Assembly (NCBI RefSeq): GCF_900113905.1
Contig: NZ_FORC01000001.1
Location: forward strand, 1,362,060 to 1,426,059
Length of the DNA stretch: 64,000 nucleotides
Source: Phytopseudomonas argentinensis
GTDB lineage: Bacteria; Pseudomonadota; Gammaproteobacteria; Pseudomonadales; Pseudomonadaceae
Direction: 5' to 3'
A model generated the notes under the pieces. The model made no database searches. It was not told the DNA's origin and saw nothing but the letters and a program-made list of their open reading frames with translations. The position numbers were made by a program, and so were the translations under genes. Positions within the stretch are counted from its first letter, which is position 1. Each line of letters starts with the position of its first letter. Below are positions 47,413 through 55,718 of the stretch, piece after piece.

Positions 47413-48132
47413 ATGCGGTTTTCATCTGCCGTCCTGCTTGGGGCGGCGCTGCTGGGCATCAATGCCCAGGCGGCGATCATGGAACGCGAGCTGGGTGATT
47501 ACGAACTCAATCTGGGCACCACGCCAAGTCGCAGCATGGCACAGGGGCTGGTCAAGCCCCAGAGCGGCGGTGCCTTTCACGGCGGACTCGACCTGAGCCA
47601 CCCAAGTGGCTGGTATCTGGGGCAATGGTCGCCCAACCTGGGGATCAGCCCGGGCAGCCGCATGGAGCTAAACAGCTACGTCGGCTATCGCCAGCAGTTC
47701 GTCGACTCGCTGGGCTACGAGGTTGGCACCATTCGCTACAGCCATCCGGGCTACACCCACCTCGACAGTCAGGACGTCTATGCCGGCCTGACCTACGACG
47801 CGCGCCGTTTCGGATTTTCCTTCAGCAACGATCCAAATCGATTCAACAGCACCGTGCTCGCTGACCTGGGGCGGGTAAAGCTGCTTGGGATGGCCGTGAT
47901 CGTGCGTTACGGCAATCACCTGCTCGAAACCCCCAAGAACATCTCCGGCGGTGGTCAGGTCAGCTCCTTCAACGACTGGTCGCTGAGCCTTTCGCGGCCT
48001 TGGAAGGGCATCGATTTCGACTTCTCTTACTCGGACTCGAGCCTCAGCGGCGATGCCTGCTCGGCCTACTCCGGCCACAACACCGAGTGCGAAGGCTGGT
48101 TCTCGATCAAGGCCTCAAGGTCACTGTTCTAG
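47413..48132 (+). CDS. TorF-like outer-membrane porin-type protein
   Basis: A 239-residue exported protein with a signal peptide (MRFSSAVLLGAALLGINAQA). The mature part alternates polar and aromatic residues in beta strands and ends in the aromatic residue Phe, as outer-membrane barrels do. Blocks such as GLDLSHPSGWYLGQWSPNLG, ELNSYVGYRQQF and VYAGLTYDARRFGFSFS match the TorF/Gcw_chp family (TIGR02001), whose members are putative porins. GGGAGG precedes the ATG by seven bases. It stands alone on its strand. Confidence 0.8.
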   Translation: MRFSSAVLLGAALLGINAQAAIMERELGDYELNLGTTPSRSMAQGLVKPQSGGAFHGGLDLSHPSGWYLGQWSPNLGISPGSRMELNSYVGYRQQFVDSLGYEVGTIRYSHPGYTHLDSQDVYAGLTYDARRFGFSFSNDPNRFNSTVLADLGRVKLLGMAVIVRYGNHLLETPKNISGGGQVSSFNDWSLSLSRPWKGIDFDFSYSDSSLSGDACSAYSGHNTECEGWFSIKASRSLF

Positions 48133-48333
48133 GCCTCGCGGGGGCAACCTGAGCAGCAGAAATCCGCCCCTATACACATATTGATACATTCATTCATGTA
48201 TCTTTAAATTCCCTGCCGGGAATTTTGCCCCTCCTGCTCCTCTAAGTGATGTCACCGCCTTGCGCGGTTGACCGCTAGAACCATGGCCTCGCCATGGGCT
48301 ACGCCCGCAAGGGTCATTTTCGAGGGTTGCGCG

Positions 48334-48768
48334 ATGCGTACATTCCTTACCGCACTGGCCTTCAGTGCAATGGTTTCTCCCCTGGCCTATGCCGACACCA
48401 CCAAGACTGCCATTGGCAGCGGGGTGGGCGGCGCGCTGGGCAATATAGTCGGCCAACACCTGGGCGGCAGCACGGGTGCCGCCATCGGCGCCGGCCTGGG
48501 TGGCGCAGCGGGTGGTGCCATCAGCTCACGCAACAAGACCGAGGCGGCCCTGGGTGGCGGCCTGGGCGCGGCCGGCGGCTCGGTATTGGGCAATCAGTTC
48601 GGCGGCGGCACCGGCTCCACCATCGGTGCCGGCCTGGGCGGCGCGGCCGGTGGGGCGCTGGCCAATGAGGTGGCGGACAGCAACCGCCATGAATCACGCT
48701 ATCGTGACGACGGCCATCGCCATGGCAAGAAGCACCATAAACGTCATCACAAACATCGTCACCGCTGA
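48334..48768 (+). CDS. Exported glycine-zipper protein with His-rich tail
   Basis: A 144-residue protein. A signal peptide (about residues 1-20, ending AYA) is followed by repeated G-x-x-x-G stretches (GSGVGGALGNIVGQHLGG and similar, about residues 28-110) that make up a glycine-zipper domain. The last 30 residues are almost only His, Arg, Lys and Asp (DDGHRHGKKHHKRHHK). Glycine-zipper proteins insert in membranes; the tail suggests metal or nucleic-acid/LPS binding, which is speculation. GAGGG precedes the ATG by eight bases. A long hairpin follows at 48781. Confidence 0.78.
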   Translation: MRTFLTALAFSAMVSPLAYADTTKTAIGSGVGGALGNIVGQHLGGSTGAAIGAGLGGAAGGAISSRNKTEAALGGGLGAAGGSVLGNQFGGGTGSTIGAGLGGAAGGALANEVADSNRHESRYRDDGHRHGKKHHKRHHKHRHR

Positions 48769-48780
48769 TCATCCATTCCA

Positions 48781-48810
48781 CGAGCAAGGGCGCCGCAGCG
48801 CCCTTGCTCG
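48781..48810. terminator. Hairpin between convergent genes, possible terminator
   Basis: A 12-bp stem CGAGCAAGGGCG / CGCCCTTGCTCG with a six-base loop lies between the ends of the glycine-zipper and thioesterase genes. There is only a weak T tract after it, so terminator activity is less certain. Confidence 0.55.
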
Positions 48811-48811
48811 T

Positions 48812-49246
48812 TCAACGCACCAGCAACCCCTCCATGGCCTGGCGCAACGCCTGGGGAATCGCCACCGGTCGGTTGCTCTCACGCTCCACGAAAACGTGCA
48901 CGAAGCGCCCCGCTGCACAGGCTTGCATCTGCCCTTCGCGGAATACCGCCAGGTCGTACTGCACCGAGCTGTTGCCGAGTTTGCCGACACGCAGGCCGAC
49001 CTCTATGCACTCGGGAAAGGCAATGGACTCGAAATAGTCGCAACTCGAGCTCACCACGAACCCCACTATCGCCCCGCCCTGAATATCCAGGCCGCCGAAT
49101 TCGATGAGATAGCTATTCACCGCCGTGTCGAAATAGCTGTAGTAGGTAACGTTGTTGACGTGGCCATATAGGTCGTTGTCATGCCAGCGCGTGGTGATCG
49201 CCTGGAAATGCCGATAGTGCTCGCGCAGGTGCTGCGGCTGTTGCAT
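48812..49246 (-). CDS. YbgC/4HBT-type acyl-CoA thioesterase
   Basis: A 144-residue hot-dog-fold protein. The active-site signature is TTRWHDNDLYGHVNNVTYYSYFD (about residues 18-40), with the catalytic aspartate in the HDND region. SCDYFESIAFPECIEVGLRVGKLGNSS follows in typical 4HBT order. It hydrolyses short or branched acyl-CoA thioesters in the family; the substrate is not known here. It is transcribed toward the hairpin at 48781 and lies 75 bases downstream of the iron-type alcohol dehydrogenase gene on the same strand. Confidence 0.87.
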   Translation of the reverse strand: MQQPQHLREHYRHFQAITTRWHDNDLYGHVNNVTYYSYFDTAVNSYLIEFGGLDIQGGAIVGFVVSSSCDYFESIAFPECIEVGLRVGKLGNSSVQYDLAVFREGQMQACAAGRFVHVFVERESNRPVAIPQALRQAMEGLLVR

Positions 49247-49321
49247 GGGAACGACACCTTGCAGAAGAAGGAAGCCGGCATGTTGCCGACCTCCCGCGTC
49301 AGTGACAACCTGGCGATTTGA

Positions 49322-50485
49322 TCAATAGGCAACCTGATAAATGGCCAGCGCATGGGCCTGGGTCATCTCCCGCGGATTGTTGACCAGCAGGCGCTCGTGC
49401 AGCATGGCGTCAGCGGCCAGGCGCGGCAACAGCGCCTGCTCGACGCTCAGATCACGCAGACGCCCTGGCAGGCCATTGCGCTCGCTAAGGTCTGCCAGTT
49501 CGATGATGAACTGCTCGGTGCGATCAGTCGCATCACCATCGCGCAGGCGCTCGCCCAGCAGCAAGGGCGCCAACTCCTCGTAGAGCGGCGCCGCCACCGA
49601 GGCGTTGAAACCCAGTACATGGGGCAACAGCACCGCCGTGCTGACTCCATGGGGCACCTGGCAATGCCCGCCCAACGGATAAGCGAGGGCGTGCACCGCG
49701 GCCAGGGGCGCATTGGCATAAGCCTGCCCCGCCAGGCAGGCGCCCAATAGCATGGCCTGGCGAGCCTCACGATTGGCGCCGTTGCTGACCGCCTCGTCCA
49801 GGCTGGCACCCAGCAGGCGCAGGGCCTCACGGGCCAGCATGTCGGAAAGCGGATTCTTGCGCCGCGCTCCGGTATAGGCCTCTACAGCATGCCCCATGGC
49901 CAACATGCCGCAAGCGGCGGTAATCGATGACGGTAAGTGCAGGGTGAGTTCGGCATCGAGCAGTGCCAGATCCGGCAGCAGGCGCGCCGACACCACGGCG
50001 ACACGGGTGGCATGCTTGGTGGTCACCACGGCGATCGGCGTCACCTCGGACCCGCTGCCGGCCGTGGTCGGCACCTGAATCAGCGGCAGGCGCTGTCCAG
50101 ACGCCTTGTCGATACCGTAGAGGTCACTCAGCGTCTGCTGACAATCGGGGTGCGCCAGCTGCGCGACCAGCTTGGCCACATCCATTGAGCTGCCGCCACC
50201 AAAGCCGATCACCAGATTGGCCTGAACGTCGGTGGCGAACTGCGCGGCCTCATCAATCACGTTTTCCGGCGCGCCAGCGACCACGCCGTCGAACACGTGC
50301 AGCGCCACACCGCCATTGGCAAAGGCGCTGCGCACCTCTGTGAGAAAGTCCTGCCGGGCAATGCCGGCATCGGTCACCAGCACCACGGAGCGGGCGCCCC
50401 AGGCCTGGCATAACGGCACCAGCCGCTGAACGGCCCCGGGTTCGCAGATGAGATGGGCGGCTGTAGCAAAACTGAACGGCTGCAT
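49322..50485 (-). CDS. Iron-type alcohol dehydrogenase family protein lacking the metal Asp
   Basis: A 387-residue group III (Fe-ADH) dehydrogenase. The NAD-binding GFGGGSSMDVAK (about residues 94-105) and PTTAGSGSEVTP (about 139-150) are intact. Family members bind metal with Asp-x3-His, His and His. Here the GMDALTHAIEA motif reads GMLAMGHAVEA, so the first ligand is Leu195 while His199, His265 and His279 remain. The second histidine of the H-x3-H pair is Tyr269. Activity may be altered, metal-free or lost. AGAGGAA precedes the ATG. It may act on a short alcohol or aldehyde, but the substrate is unknown. Confidence 0.87.
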   Translation of the reverse strand: MQPFSFATAAHLICEPGAVQRLVPLCQAWGARSVVLVTDAGIARQDFLTEVRSAFANGGVALHVFDGVVAGAPENVIDEAAQFATDVQANLVIGFGGGSSMDVAKLVAQLAHPDCQQTLSDLYGIDKASGQRLPLIQVPTTAGSGSEVTPIAVVTTKHATRVAVVSARLLPDLALLDAELTLHLPSSITAACGMLAMGHAVEAYTGARRKNPLSDMLAREALRLLGASLDEAVSNGANREARQAMLLGACLAGQAYANAPLAAVHALAYPLGGHCQVPHGVSTAVLLPHVLGFNASVAAPLYEELAPLLLGERLRDGDATDRTEQFIIELADLSERNGLPGRLRDLSVEQALLPRLAADAMLHERLLVNNPREMTQAHALAIYQVAY

Positions 50486-50895
50486 GGCGCTTTCCTCTTT
50501 TCATGCGGCGCGGTATGGCGCGAAAGGCCTTGCCCCATCACCCATGGATCGCAGCAGCATTCCGACAAGACCTCTGTTCATAGTAGGCCCTGAGCCCATA
50601 TCTGCCCGAAAAAGCGCAAGGTCATGGCCGTTCGTCGATTAGCTGGCAAGCCGTGTTAGGCCGTCCGCTCGATGAGCACTCGAGGTGCCAGCGGGCGAGC
50701 TGATCTTGGATCACTGCACAACCCAGTAGCCGCGCGCCTTTCAAACGCAATCGCGAAGATCGCCACCGAAGGCGACAATTGCCTGCAGGAAAAGTGCTAG
50801 TCCATCCTGTTCTTGGGCTTATGAAATATCTGCCTAAAGCTTGCTGCCTGCTCGACTTAGACTCCATTCATCGAAGCGAAAGACGGAGGTGACTC
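50486..50895. other. Intergenic region, no gene recognised
   Basis: A 0.4-kb divergent gap between the alcohol dehydrogenase (-) and the coiled-coil protein (+). No open frame with a good start was found. A flagellar-type (FliA) promoter upstream of 50896 was considered and rejected. Confidence 0.5.
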
Positions 50896-51399
50896 ATGCC
50901 CCTTTCAATCGACGGCATGAATATCGGCCAGTACAGCTATCGGCCAGTGGGCAATATCAACGGCGGGCTGCAAACCAATGCCCTTGAGCGCGTAACGCCG
51001 CCAGCGCAGCGCCTGAGCGACCTGCAGGAACAGCTGCTGGAGCGGCGGCGGGTGGATCAGCAGCGCCAGGATCAGCTACGTGAAGCGCGCGAAGCGCGGA
51101 TTGCTCAACAGGAAGAGGAAGAAGAGCGAGCCTTGCAAGTACGGCAGGAACGCCAGGAAGCAGCCCGTGCCCTTGACGAGCTACAACGTGAGGAGCGTCT
51201 CGAGGCCTTGCGTGAGCAACGCCAGGACGCACTCAACCCGCTATCGACCGAGAGCCTTGCCAGGCAGCGGGTGCAGAGCGAACTCGCACCACCGGCGGCG
51301 ACTCCCACCCAGGTCAATCCGCGACTGGCAGCCGAGGCGATCTCTACTTATCGCCAGACCGAATCTCCGGACTTTATCAGCCGCAGCCTGGTGGCTTAA
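50896..51399 (+). CDS. Uncharacterised coiled-coil protein
   Basis: A 167-residue cytoplasmic protein that I do not recognise. Residues 1-30 are uncharged and Gly/Asn/Tyr rich. Residues about 38-115 are a long Glu/Gln/Arg heptad-type coiled coil (LQEQLLERRRVDQQRQ, QEEEEERALQVRQERQ). The tail is Pro/Ala rich and ends ISTYRQTESPDFISRS. There is no signal peptide or cysteine. A GGAGGTGA ribosome-binding site, a full anti-SD match, lies just before the ATG and a very strong terminator follows, so it is a well-expressed monocistronic gene. It may be a structural or adaptor protein, but nothing ties it to a system. Confidence 0.75.
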   Translation: MPLSIDGMNIGQYSYRPVGNINGGLQTNALERVTPPAQRLSDLQEQLLERRRVDQQRQDQLREAREARIAQQEEEEERALQVRQERQEAARALDELQREERLEALREQRQDALNPLSTESLARQRVQSELAPPAATPTQVNPRLAAEAISTYRQTESPDFISRSLVA

Positions 51400-51404
51400 A
51401 AACG

Positions 51405-51460
51405 AACCGGCCCCCGTGTGCTATCGCAACAGGCGACAGTACACGGGGGCCGGTTTTTTT
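51405..51460 (+). terminator. Strong Rho-independent terminator
   Basis: The 14-bp perfect stem ACCGGCCCCCGTGT / ACACGGGGGCCGGT encloses a 21-base loop that itself has a short GTCGCCTG-type pairing, followed by seven T. Confidence 0.92.
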
Positions 51461-51512
51461 CTGCAAAATTGGTCACTGAAGCGCCCACCCGCTAGAGCGG
51501 GCGCCTAGGCGG

Positions 51513-51938
51513 TCAATCCTTGCCAAGCGCCTCCTGGCGCTGCAGAAACTCTTCCTGCAGCAGGGCATCGGCACTTTCGTCCACCTCGTCGCCTTCGAGT
51601 TGCTGCTCCAGATGCCCAGTAGCGACCGGCTTGCTTTCCAGCTTGCCAACCAGGTGCTCAAGGGCATGGCGCATCTTCTCGGCAGCCCCTTCGATAGCTT
51701 GCTCCAGCGACTCGGCCTTGTGGGTCACCGAAAGCGGCTGATGCCCCTTGGGGCGGGCCTCGATCTGGCACCGCTTGTCATCGGCGCCGCCCTTGCCGCC
51801 GTTTTCGTCGCTGACGTGCACTTCTACCCGCGAGAGGAACTCCTCATAACGCTCCAGCCGATCCGCCACCGATGCGCTCACCCATTCCTGGAGACGCGCA
51901 CTGCCTTCGATATGGTTGCTGTTCACATGAACTTGCAT
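51513..51938 (-). CDS. HPF/RaiA-family ribosome-associated protein
   Basis: A 141-residue protein. The N-terminal half is an HPF/YfiA domain: MQVHVNSNHIEG opening, RLERYEEFLSRVEVHVSDEN, CQIEARPKGHQPL and SLEQAIEGAAEKMRHALEH. Proteins of this family bind 30S subunits and promote hibernation. The C-terminal tail (about residues 110-141) is acidic and lacks the dimerising long-HPF domain. This is shorter than true long HPF and differs from the rpoN-linked hpf. GAGGAA precedes the ATG. Confidence 0.82.
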   Translation of the reverse strand: MQVHVNSNHIEGSARLQEWVSASVADRLERYEEFLSRVEVHVSDENGGKGGADDKRCQIEARPKGHQPLSVTHKAESLEQAIEGAAEKMRHALEHLVGKLESKPVATGHLEQQLEGDEVDESADALLQEEFLQRQEALGKD

Positions 51939-52051
51939 GGTATTCCTCGCTTTTGACGGGTCTACTGGCTTGGAGGCGGCGGATCGAGACTAGGTTCCTG
52001 CTGATTGCCGTCACTGGAGCGAGACCACCAGCACGGGCAACGCCTGGATGA

Positions 52052-52654
52052 TCAGAAACGATTGCGGATCACCACTTCGTCAAAGGGCAGTTTGCCGATT
52101 CGTGGCTTAGGCTCGATGGCCTTCTTGCCGACGGCGACCATCAGGCCGATCACGTGGTTTTCCGGCAGGTTGATCAGCCTGGCCACGGCATCGAAGTCGA
52201 AGCCGTCCATGGGGCAGGAGTCCAGGCCCTTGCCACGAGCAGCGAGCATCAGGGTCTGCGCCACAAGGCCGCAGCTGCGCATGGTTTCATCGCGCTGCAC
52301 CTGTGGCTTGTCGCGGTAGTACTTGTCGATGGCGCCAGCCATGAACTGCTGTACCTCGACCGGTGCGCCGTCCCACACCCGGTTGACGTTCTTTTCCCAA
52401 CTGTCGAGCTGGGCACAGACCACCACCAGCATCGAGGCATCGGTCATCTGCGCCTGGCCCCAGCCGACTTCGCGGATCTGCTGGCGCAGGGCCGGGTCGC
52501 TGACCTCTACCAGGCGTACGTGCTGCAGATTGAAGGCCGTAGGCGCGAGCAGCGCCAACCGCAGTAATTCGTTCTTTTCTTCGCTGCTCAAGGTGAAACC
52601 GGCGTCGTAACCCTTTACGGCGCGGCGGCTGCGGATGGCTTCATCGATATGCAT
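52052..52654 (-). CDS. Nitroreductase-family FMN oxidoreductase
   Basis: A 200-residue protein with RSRRAVKGYD at the start (FMN phosphate binding), LLAPTAFNLQHVRLVEV, then GLDSCPMDGFD and the C-terminal FDEVVIRNRF. It reduces nitroaromatics, quinones or other electrophiles with NAD(P)H in this family. ATG 52654 is chosen because GAGAG lies six bases upstream; a GTG ten codons earlier is also in frame. It is monocistronic. Confidence 0.9.
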   Translation of the reverse strand: MHIDEAIRSRRAVKGYDAGFTLSSEEKNELLRLALLAPTAFNLQHVRLVEVSDPALRQQIREVGWGQAQMTDASMLVVVCAQLDSWEKNVNRVWDGAPVEVQQFMAGAIDKYYRDKPQVQRDETMRSCGLVAQTLMLAARGKGLDSCPMDGFDFDAVARLINLPENHVIGLMVAVGKKAIEPKPRIGKLPFDEVVIRNRF

Positions 52655-52893
52655 GGCAAACTCTCGAGAGATGGGAACCGCCACATGCTAGGCAAGCCGA
52701 AGCGCCAGCGCCACTGAGCTATTCCGATGCAATTCATCGCCTGTAACGATTTATCCGAACCGCTGCCGTCACGAGCGAGTCGATTACTCAGCGCCGATCA
52801 GGGCCGCCTTTCCCTGCCAGCGAATCAATCGGTAAAGCACCGGCCCCATTAACGACTGTTCCAGCCCGAGACTCGAGCGTTAAGCTGTCGACC

Positions 52894-54024
52894 ATGACCC
52901 ATTCCCCCTACATCACCCCGCCAGCTGACAACGCCGACACGCTGCAGGTGGGAGGCGACTGGACGCTCGCCCATTACAGCGCGCTGCTCGATCAGGTCGA
53001 CAAGGCCAAGGCGACGCTCGCCGGCTCGGGCCGCGCCGACCTCAGCGCCCTGAATGCCCTGGACACCGCCGGGGCGAGCCTGCTGGTCGAGTTGCTCGGC
53101 GCCCAGCGGCTGATCGCGCTGTTGCCCGACGGCGCGCTCAGCGATGAGCGTCGTGCCCTGCTGCACACCGTTGCCACGGCCATGCTGCAGGATCAGCAGC
53201 TAGTCGAGCACCCGCGCCGCTCCAGCTGGCGCGAGTTCTTCGGGCATATCGGCGAGGTGGTCGAAGGCGTCTGGCACAAGGCGGTTGGCCTGCTGGGCTT
53301 CGTCGGCATGACCCTCAGCGCCATGCTGCTGATCCTGCTCAATCCACGTCGCTGGCGCTTGACCTCCCTGGCGGCGCACCTCGAGCAGATCGGCCTCAAT
53401 GCCGTGCCCATCGTCGCCCTGCTGACCTTTCTGGTCGGCGCCGTGGTGGCCTTTCTCGGCGCGACAATCCTCAGGGATTTCGGCGCGACCATCTACACCG
53501 TCGACCTGGTGGCATTCTCCTTTCTGCGCGAGTTCGGCGTGCTGCTCACCGCCATCCTCATGGCCGGCCGCACTGCTAGCGCCTTCACCGCGCAGATCGG
53601 CTCGATGAAGGCCAACGAGGAAATCGACGCGATCCGCACCCTGGGCCTCAACCCCATGGAGTTGCTGGTGCTGCCGCGGGTGTTCGCCATGCTGATCGCC
53701 CTGCCGTTGCTGACCTTCGTCGCCATGGTCTGCGGCATGCTCGGCGGCGCCATGGTGTGCCTGATTACCCTGGATATCTCGCCGTCGATGTTCCTGTACC
53801 TGCTGCAGGAAAATATCCCGCTCAATCATTTTCTGGTCGGCATGGGCAAGGCGCCGATCTTCGCCTTTTTGATCGCCGTGATCGGCTGCCTGGAAGGCTT
53901 CAAGGTCACCGGCAGCGCTCAGTCGGTGGGCGAGCGCACCACCTCGAGCGTGGTGCAGTCGATCTTCGTGGTCATCGTGGTCGATGCCGTGGCCGCACTG
54001 TTCTTGATGGAGATGGGCTGGTGA
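52894..54024 (+). CDS. MCE-type ABC lipid transporter, permease with STAS domain
   Basis: A 376-residue MlaE-family permease. The first 110 residues are a STAS-like domain (LSALNALDTAGASLLVELLGAQRL), fused to an MlaE permease of about five helices with the family motifs LNPRRWRLTSLAAHLEQIGLNAVPIVALLTFLVGAVVAF and MKANEEIDAIRTLGLNPMELLVLPR. STAS-permease fusions are the rule in the PqiAB/LetAB-independent MCE operons of Pseudomonas. It heads a four-gene operon: permease, ATPase, MCE protein and lipoprotein. It probably moves phospholipids between inner and outer membrane. Confidence 0.9.
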   Translation: MTHSPYITPPADNADTLQVGGDWTLAHYSALLDQVDKAKATLAGSGRADLSALNALDTAGASLLVELLGAQRLIALLPDGALSDERRALLHTVATAMLQDQQLVEHPRRSSWREFFGHIGEVVEGVWHKAVGLLGFVGMTLSAMLLILLNPRRWRLTSLAAHLEQIGLNAVPIVALLTFLVGAVVAFLGATILRDFGATIYTVDLVAFSFLREFGVLLTAILMAGRTASAFTAQIGSMKANEEIDAIRTLGLNPMELLVLPRVFAMLIALPLLTFVAMVCGMLGGAMVCLITLDISPSMFLYLLQENIPLNHFLVGMGKAPIFAFLIAVIGCLEGFKVTGSAQSVGERTTSSVVQSIFVVIVVDAVAALFLMEMGW

Positions 54025-54800
54025 GTGGCGAAGCTATAATCCAGGTACGCGACCTGACCAATCAATTCGGCCCGCAGGTGGTGCACCAGCACCTGGACCT
54101 GGATCTGTACCGCGGCGAAGTGCTCGGCGTGGTGGGTGGCTCGGGTACCGGCAAGTCGGTGCTGCTGCGCACCATCGTCGGCCTGCGCCAGCCCAACGCC
54201 GGTACGGTGCGGGTGTTCGGCGAGGATCTGCTGACGCTGCCTACCGGGCGGCGCTCCGAGCTGGAGCGGCGCTTCGGCGTGCTCTATCAGCGCGGTGCGC
54301 TGTTCTCGTCGCTCACCGTGCTGGAGAACATCGCCCTGCCCCTTATCGAACACGCCGGCCTCAATCGCGCACAGGCCGAGCACCTGGCCGAATCCAAGGT
54401 GGCGCTGGTCGGCCTGCCGGGCCACGCCGGCGACAAGTATCCGACCGAACTGTCCGGCGGCATGGTCAAGCGCGCCGCCCTGGCTCGCGCCCTGGCGCTG
54501 GAGCCGGACATCCTGTTTCTCGACGAACCGACCGCAGGCCTCGACCCGATTGGCGCGGCGGCCTTCGACCAGCTGATTCGAACCCTGCGCGACGCCCTCG
54601 GGCTCAGCGTGTTTCTGGTCACCCACGACCTGGACACGCTCTACACCCTGTGCGACCGCGTGGCCGTGCTCTCGCAGAAGCGGGTGCTGGTGGCAGACAC
54701 GCTGGACGTGGTCGCCGCCACCGACGATCCCTGGATACAGGATTATTTCCATGGCCCGCGCGGACGCGCGGCCGAACAGGCTGCAGCGAGGATTAGCTGA
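54021..54800 (+). CDS. MCE-type ABC lipid transporter, ATP-binding protein
   Basis: A 259-residue MlaF-type ATPase. Walker A is GGSGTGKSVLLR (about residues 39-50), the signature is ELSGGMVKRAALARALALEP (about 141-160), Walker B is DILFLDEPTAGLDP (about 161-174) and the H-loop is VTHDLDT. It powers the adjacent permease. The start is GTG 54021, overlapping the permease stop (GTGA), and its stop is adjacent to the MCE gene start. Confidence 0.93.
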   Translation: MSGEAIIQVRDLTNQFGPQVVHQHLDLDLYRGEVLGVVGGSGTGKSVLLRTIVGLRQPNAGTVRVFGEDLLTLPTGRRSELERRFGVLYQRGALFSSLTVLENIALPLIEHAGLNRAQAEHLAESKVALVGLPGHAGDKYPTELSGGMVKRAALARALALEPDILFLDEPTAGLDPIGAAAFDQLIRTLRDALGLSVFLVTHDLDTLYTLCDRVAVLSQKRVLVADTLDVVAATDDPWIQDYFHGPRGRAAEQAAARIS

Positions 54801-55718
54801 ATGGAACCACGCGCCCATCACGTCTTGATCGGCATGTTCACGGTGGCGATCGTCAGCGCCATTCTGGTGTTCGCCCTGTGGCTGGGTAAGTCCAGCGCCG
54901 ACAAGCAGTTCAACTACTACGAAGTGATCTTCACCGAAGCGGTCAGCGGCCTGTCCCAGGGCAGCGCGGTGCAGTACAGCGGCATTCGCGTCGGCGACGT
55001 CACCAGCCTGACCCTGGATCCGCAGGACCCGCGCAAGGTGCACGCCAATATCCGCATCACGGGCACCACGCCGATCAAGGAAGACACCCGCGCGCGCCTG
55101 ACCATCACCAACATCACCGGCGGCGCGGTGATCCAGCTGCACGGCGGCTCGCCCGAAAGCCCGGCCCTGAAGGCCCGCGATGGCCACACGCCGGTGATCG
55201 TCGCCGACCGCTCGCCCTTGTCGCGACTGATGGCCAACGGCGAGGACCTGATGATCAGCGTGACCCGCCTGCTCGATCGGGCCAATGCCATGTTTTCCCG
55301 CGAGAACACCGAGAACATCGCCAAGACCCTGCGCAACCTGGAGGAGATCACCGCCAGCGTTTCCGAACAACGCGAGGAACTGCGCGAAGCGCTGGCGCAA
55401 ATGTCCGCCGCGGGGCGCGAGGCCAGCGCCCTGATGAACAACGCCAACAAGCTGTTCAGCGGCCCGGCGCAGAACACCCTGGAAAGCGCCGAGCGCCTGG
55501 CCGCTTCGCTGGAGCGCAGCAGCAGCAACATCGAACAGCTGCTGCAGGACAACCGCGCCGCCCTCGACGGGGGCATGCAGGGTATCGGCGAGCTGGGTCC
55601 GGCGATCAACGAGCTGCGAGACACCCTGGGTTCGCTGCGTTCCTTCTCGCGGCGCCTGGAAGAGGACCCGGCCGGCTATCTGCTGCGCAGCGACAGCATC
55701 AAGGAGTTCCAACCATGA
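54801..55718 (+). CDS. MCE-domain lipid-binding protein
   Basis: A 305-residue protein with an N-terminal membrane anchor (residues about 8-28), then one MCE domain (FTEAVSGLSQGSAVQYSGIRVGDVTSLTLD, about residues 45-75, to VIQLHGG) and a long helical C-terminal segment (about residues 155-300) that can form the needle or hexameric tunnel. It would bind lipid in the periplasm. AGGA is about eight bases before the ATG. The stop overlaps the start of the lipoprotein gene (ATGA). Confidence 0.93.
   Translation: MEPRAHHVLIGMFTVAIVSAILVFALWLGKSSADKQFNYYEVIFTEAVSGLSQGSAVQYSGIRVGDVTSLTLDPQDPRKVHANIRITGTTPIKEDTRARLTITNITGGAVIQLHGGSPESPALKARDGHTPVIVADRSPLSRLMANGEDLMISVTRLLDRANAMFSRENTENIAKTLRNLEEITASVSEQREELREALAQMSAAGREASALMNNANKLFSGPAQNTLESAERLAASLERSSSNIEQLLQDNRAALDGGMQGIGELGPAINELRDTLGSLRSFSRRLEEDPAGYLLRSDSIKEFQP

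Noticed and set aside
50830..50895. FliA (sigma-28) promoter upstream of the coiled-coil gene
   Set aside because: A TAAA at 50834 is present, but no -10 close to GCCGATAA occurs at any allowed spacing.
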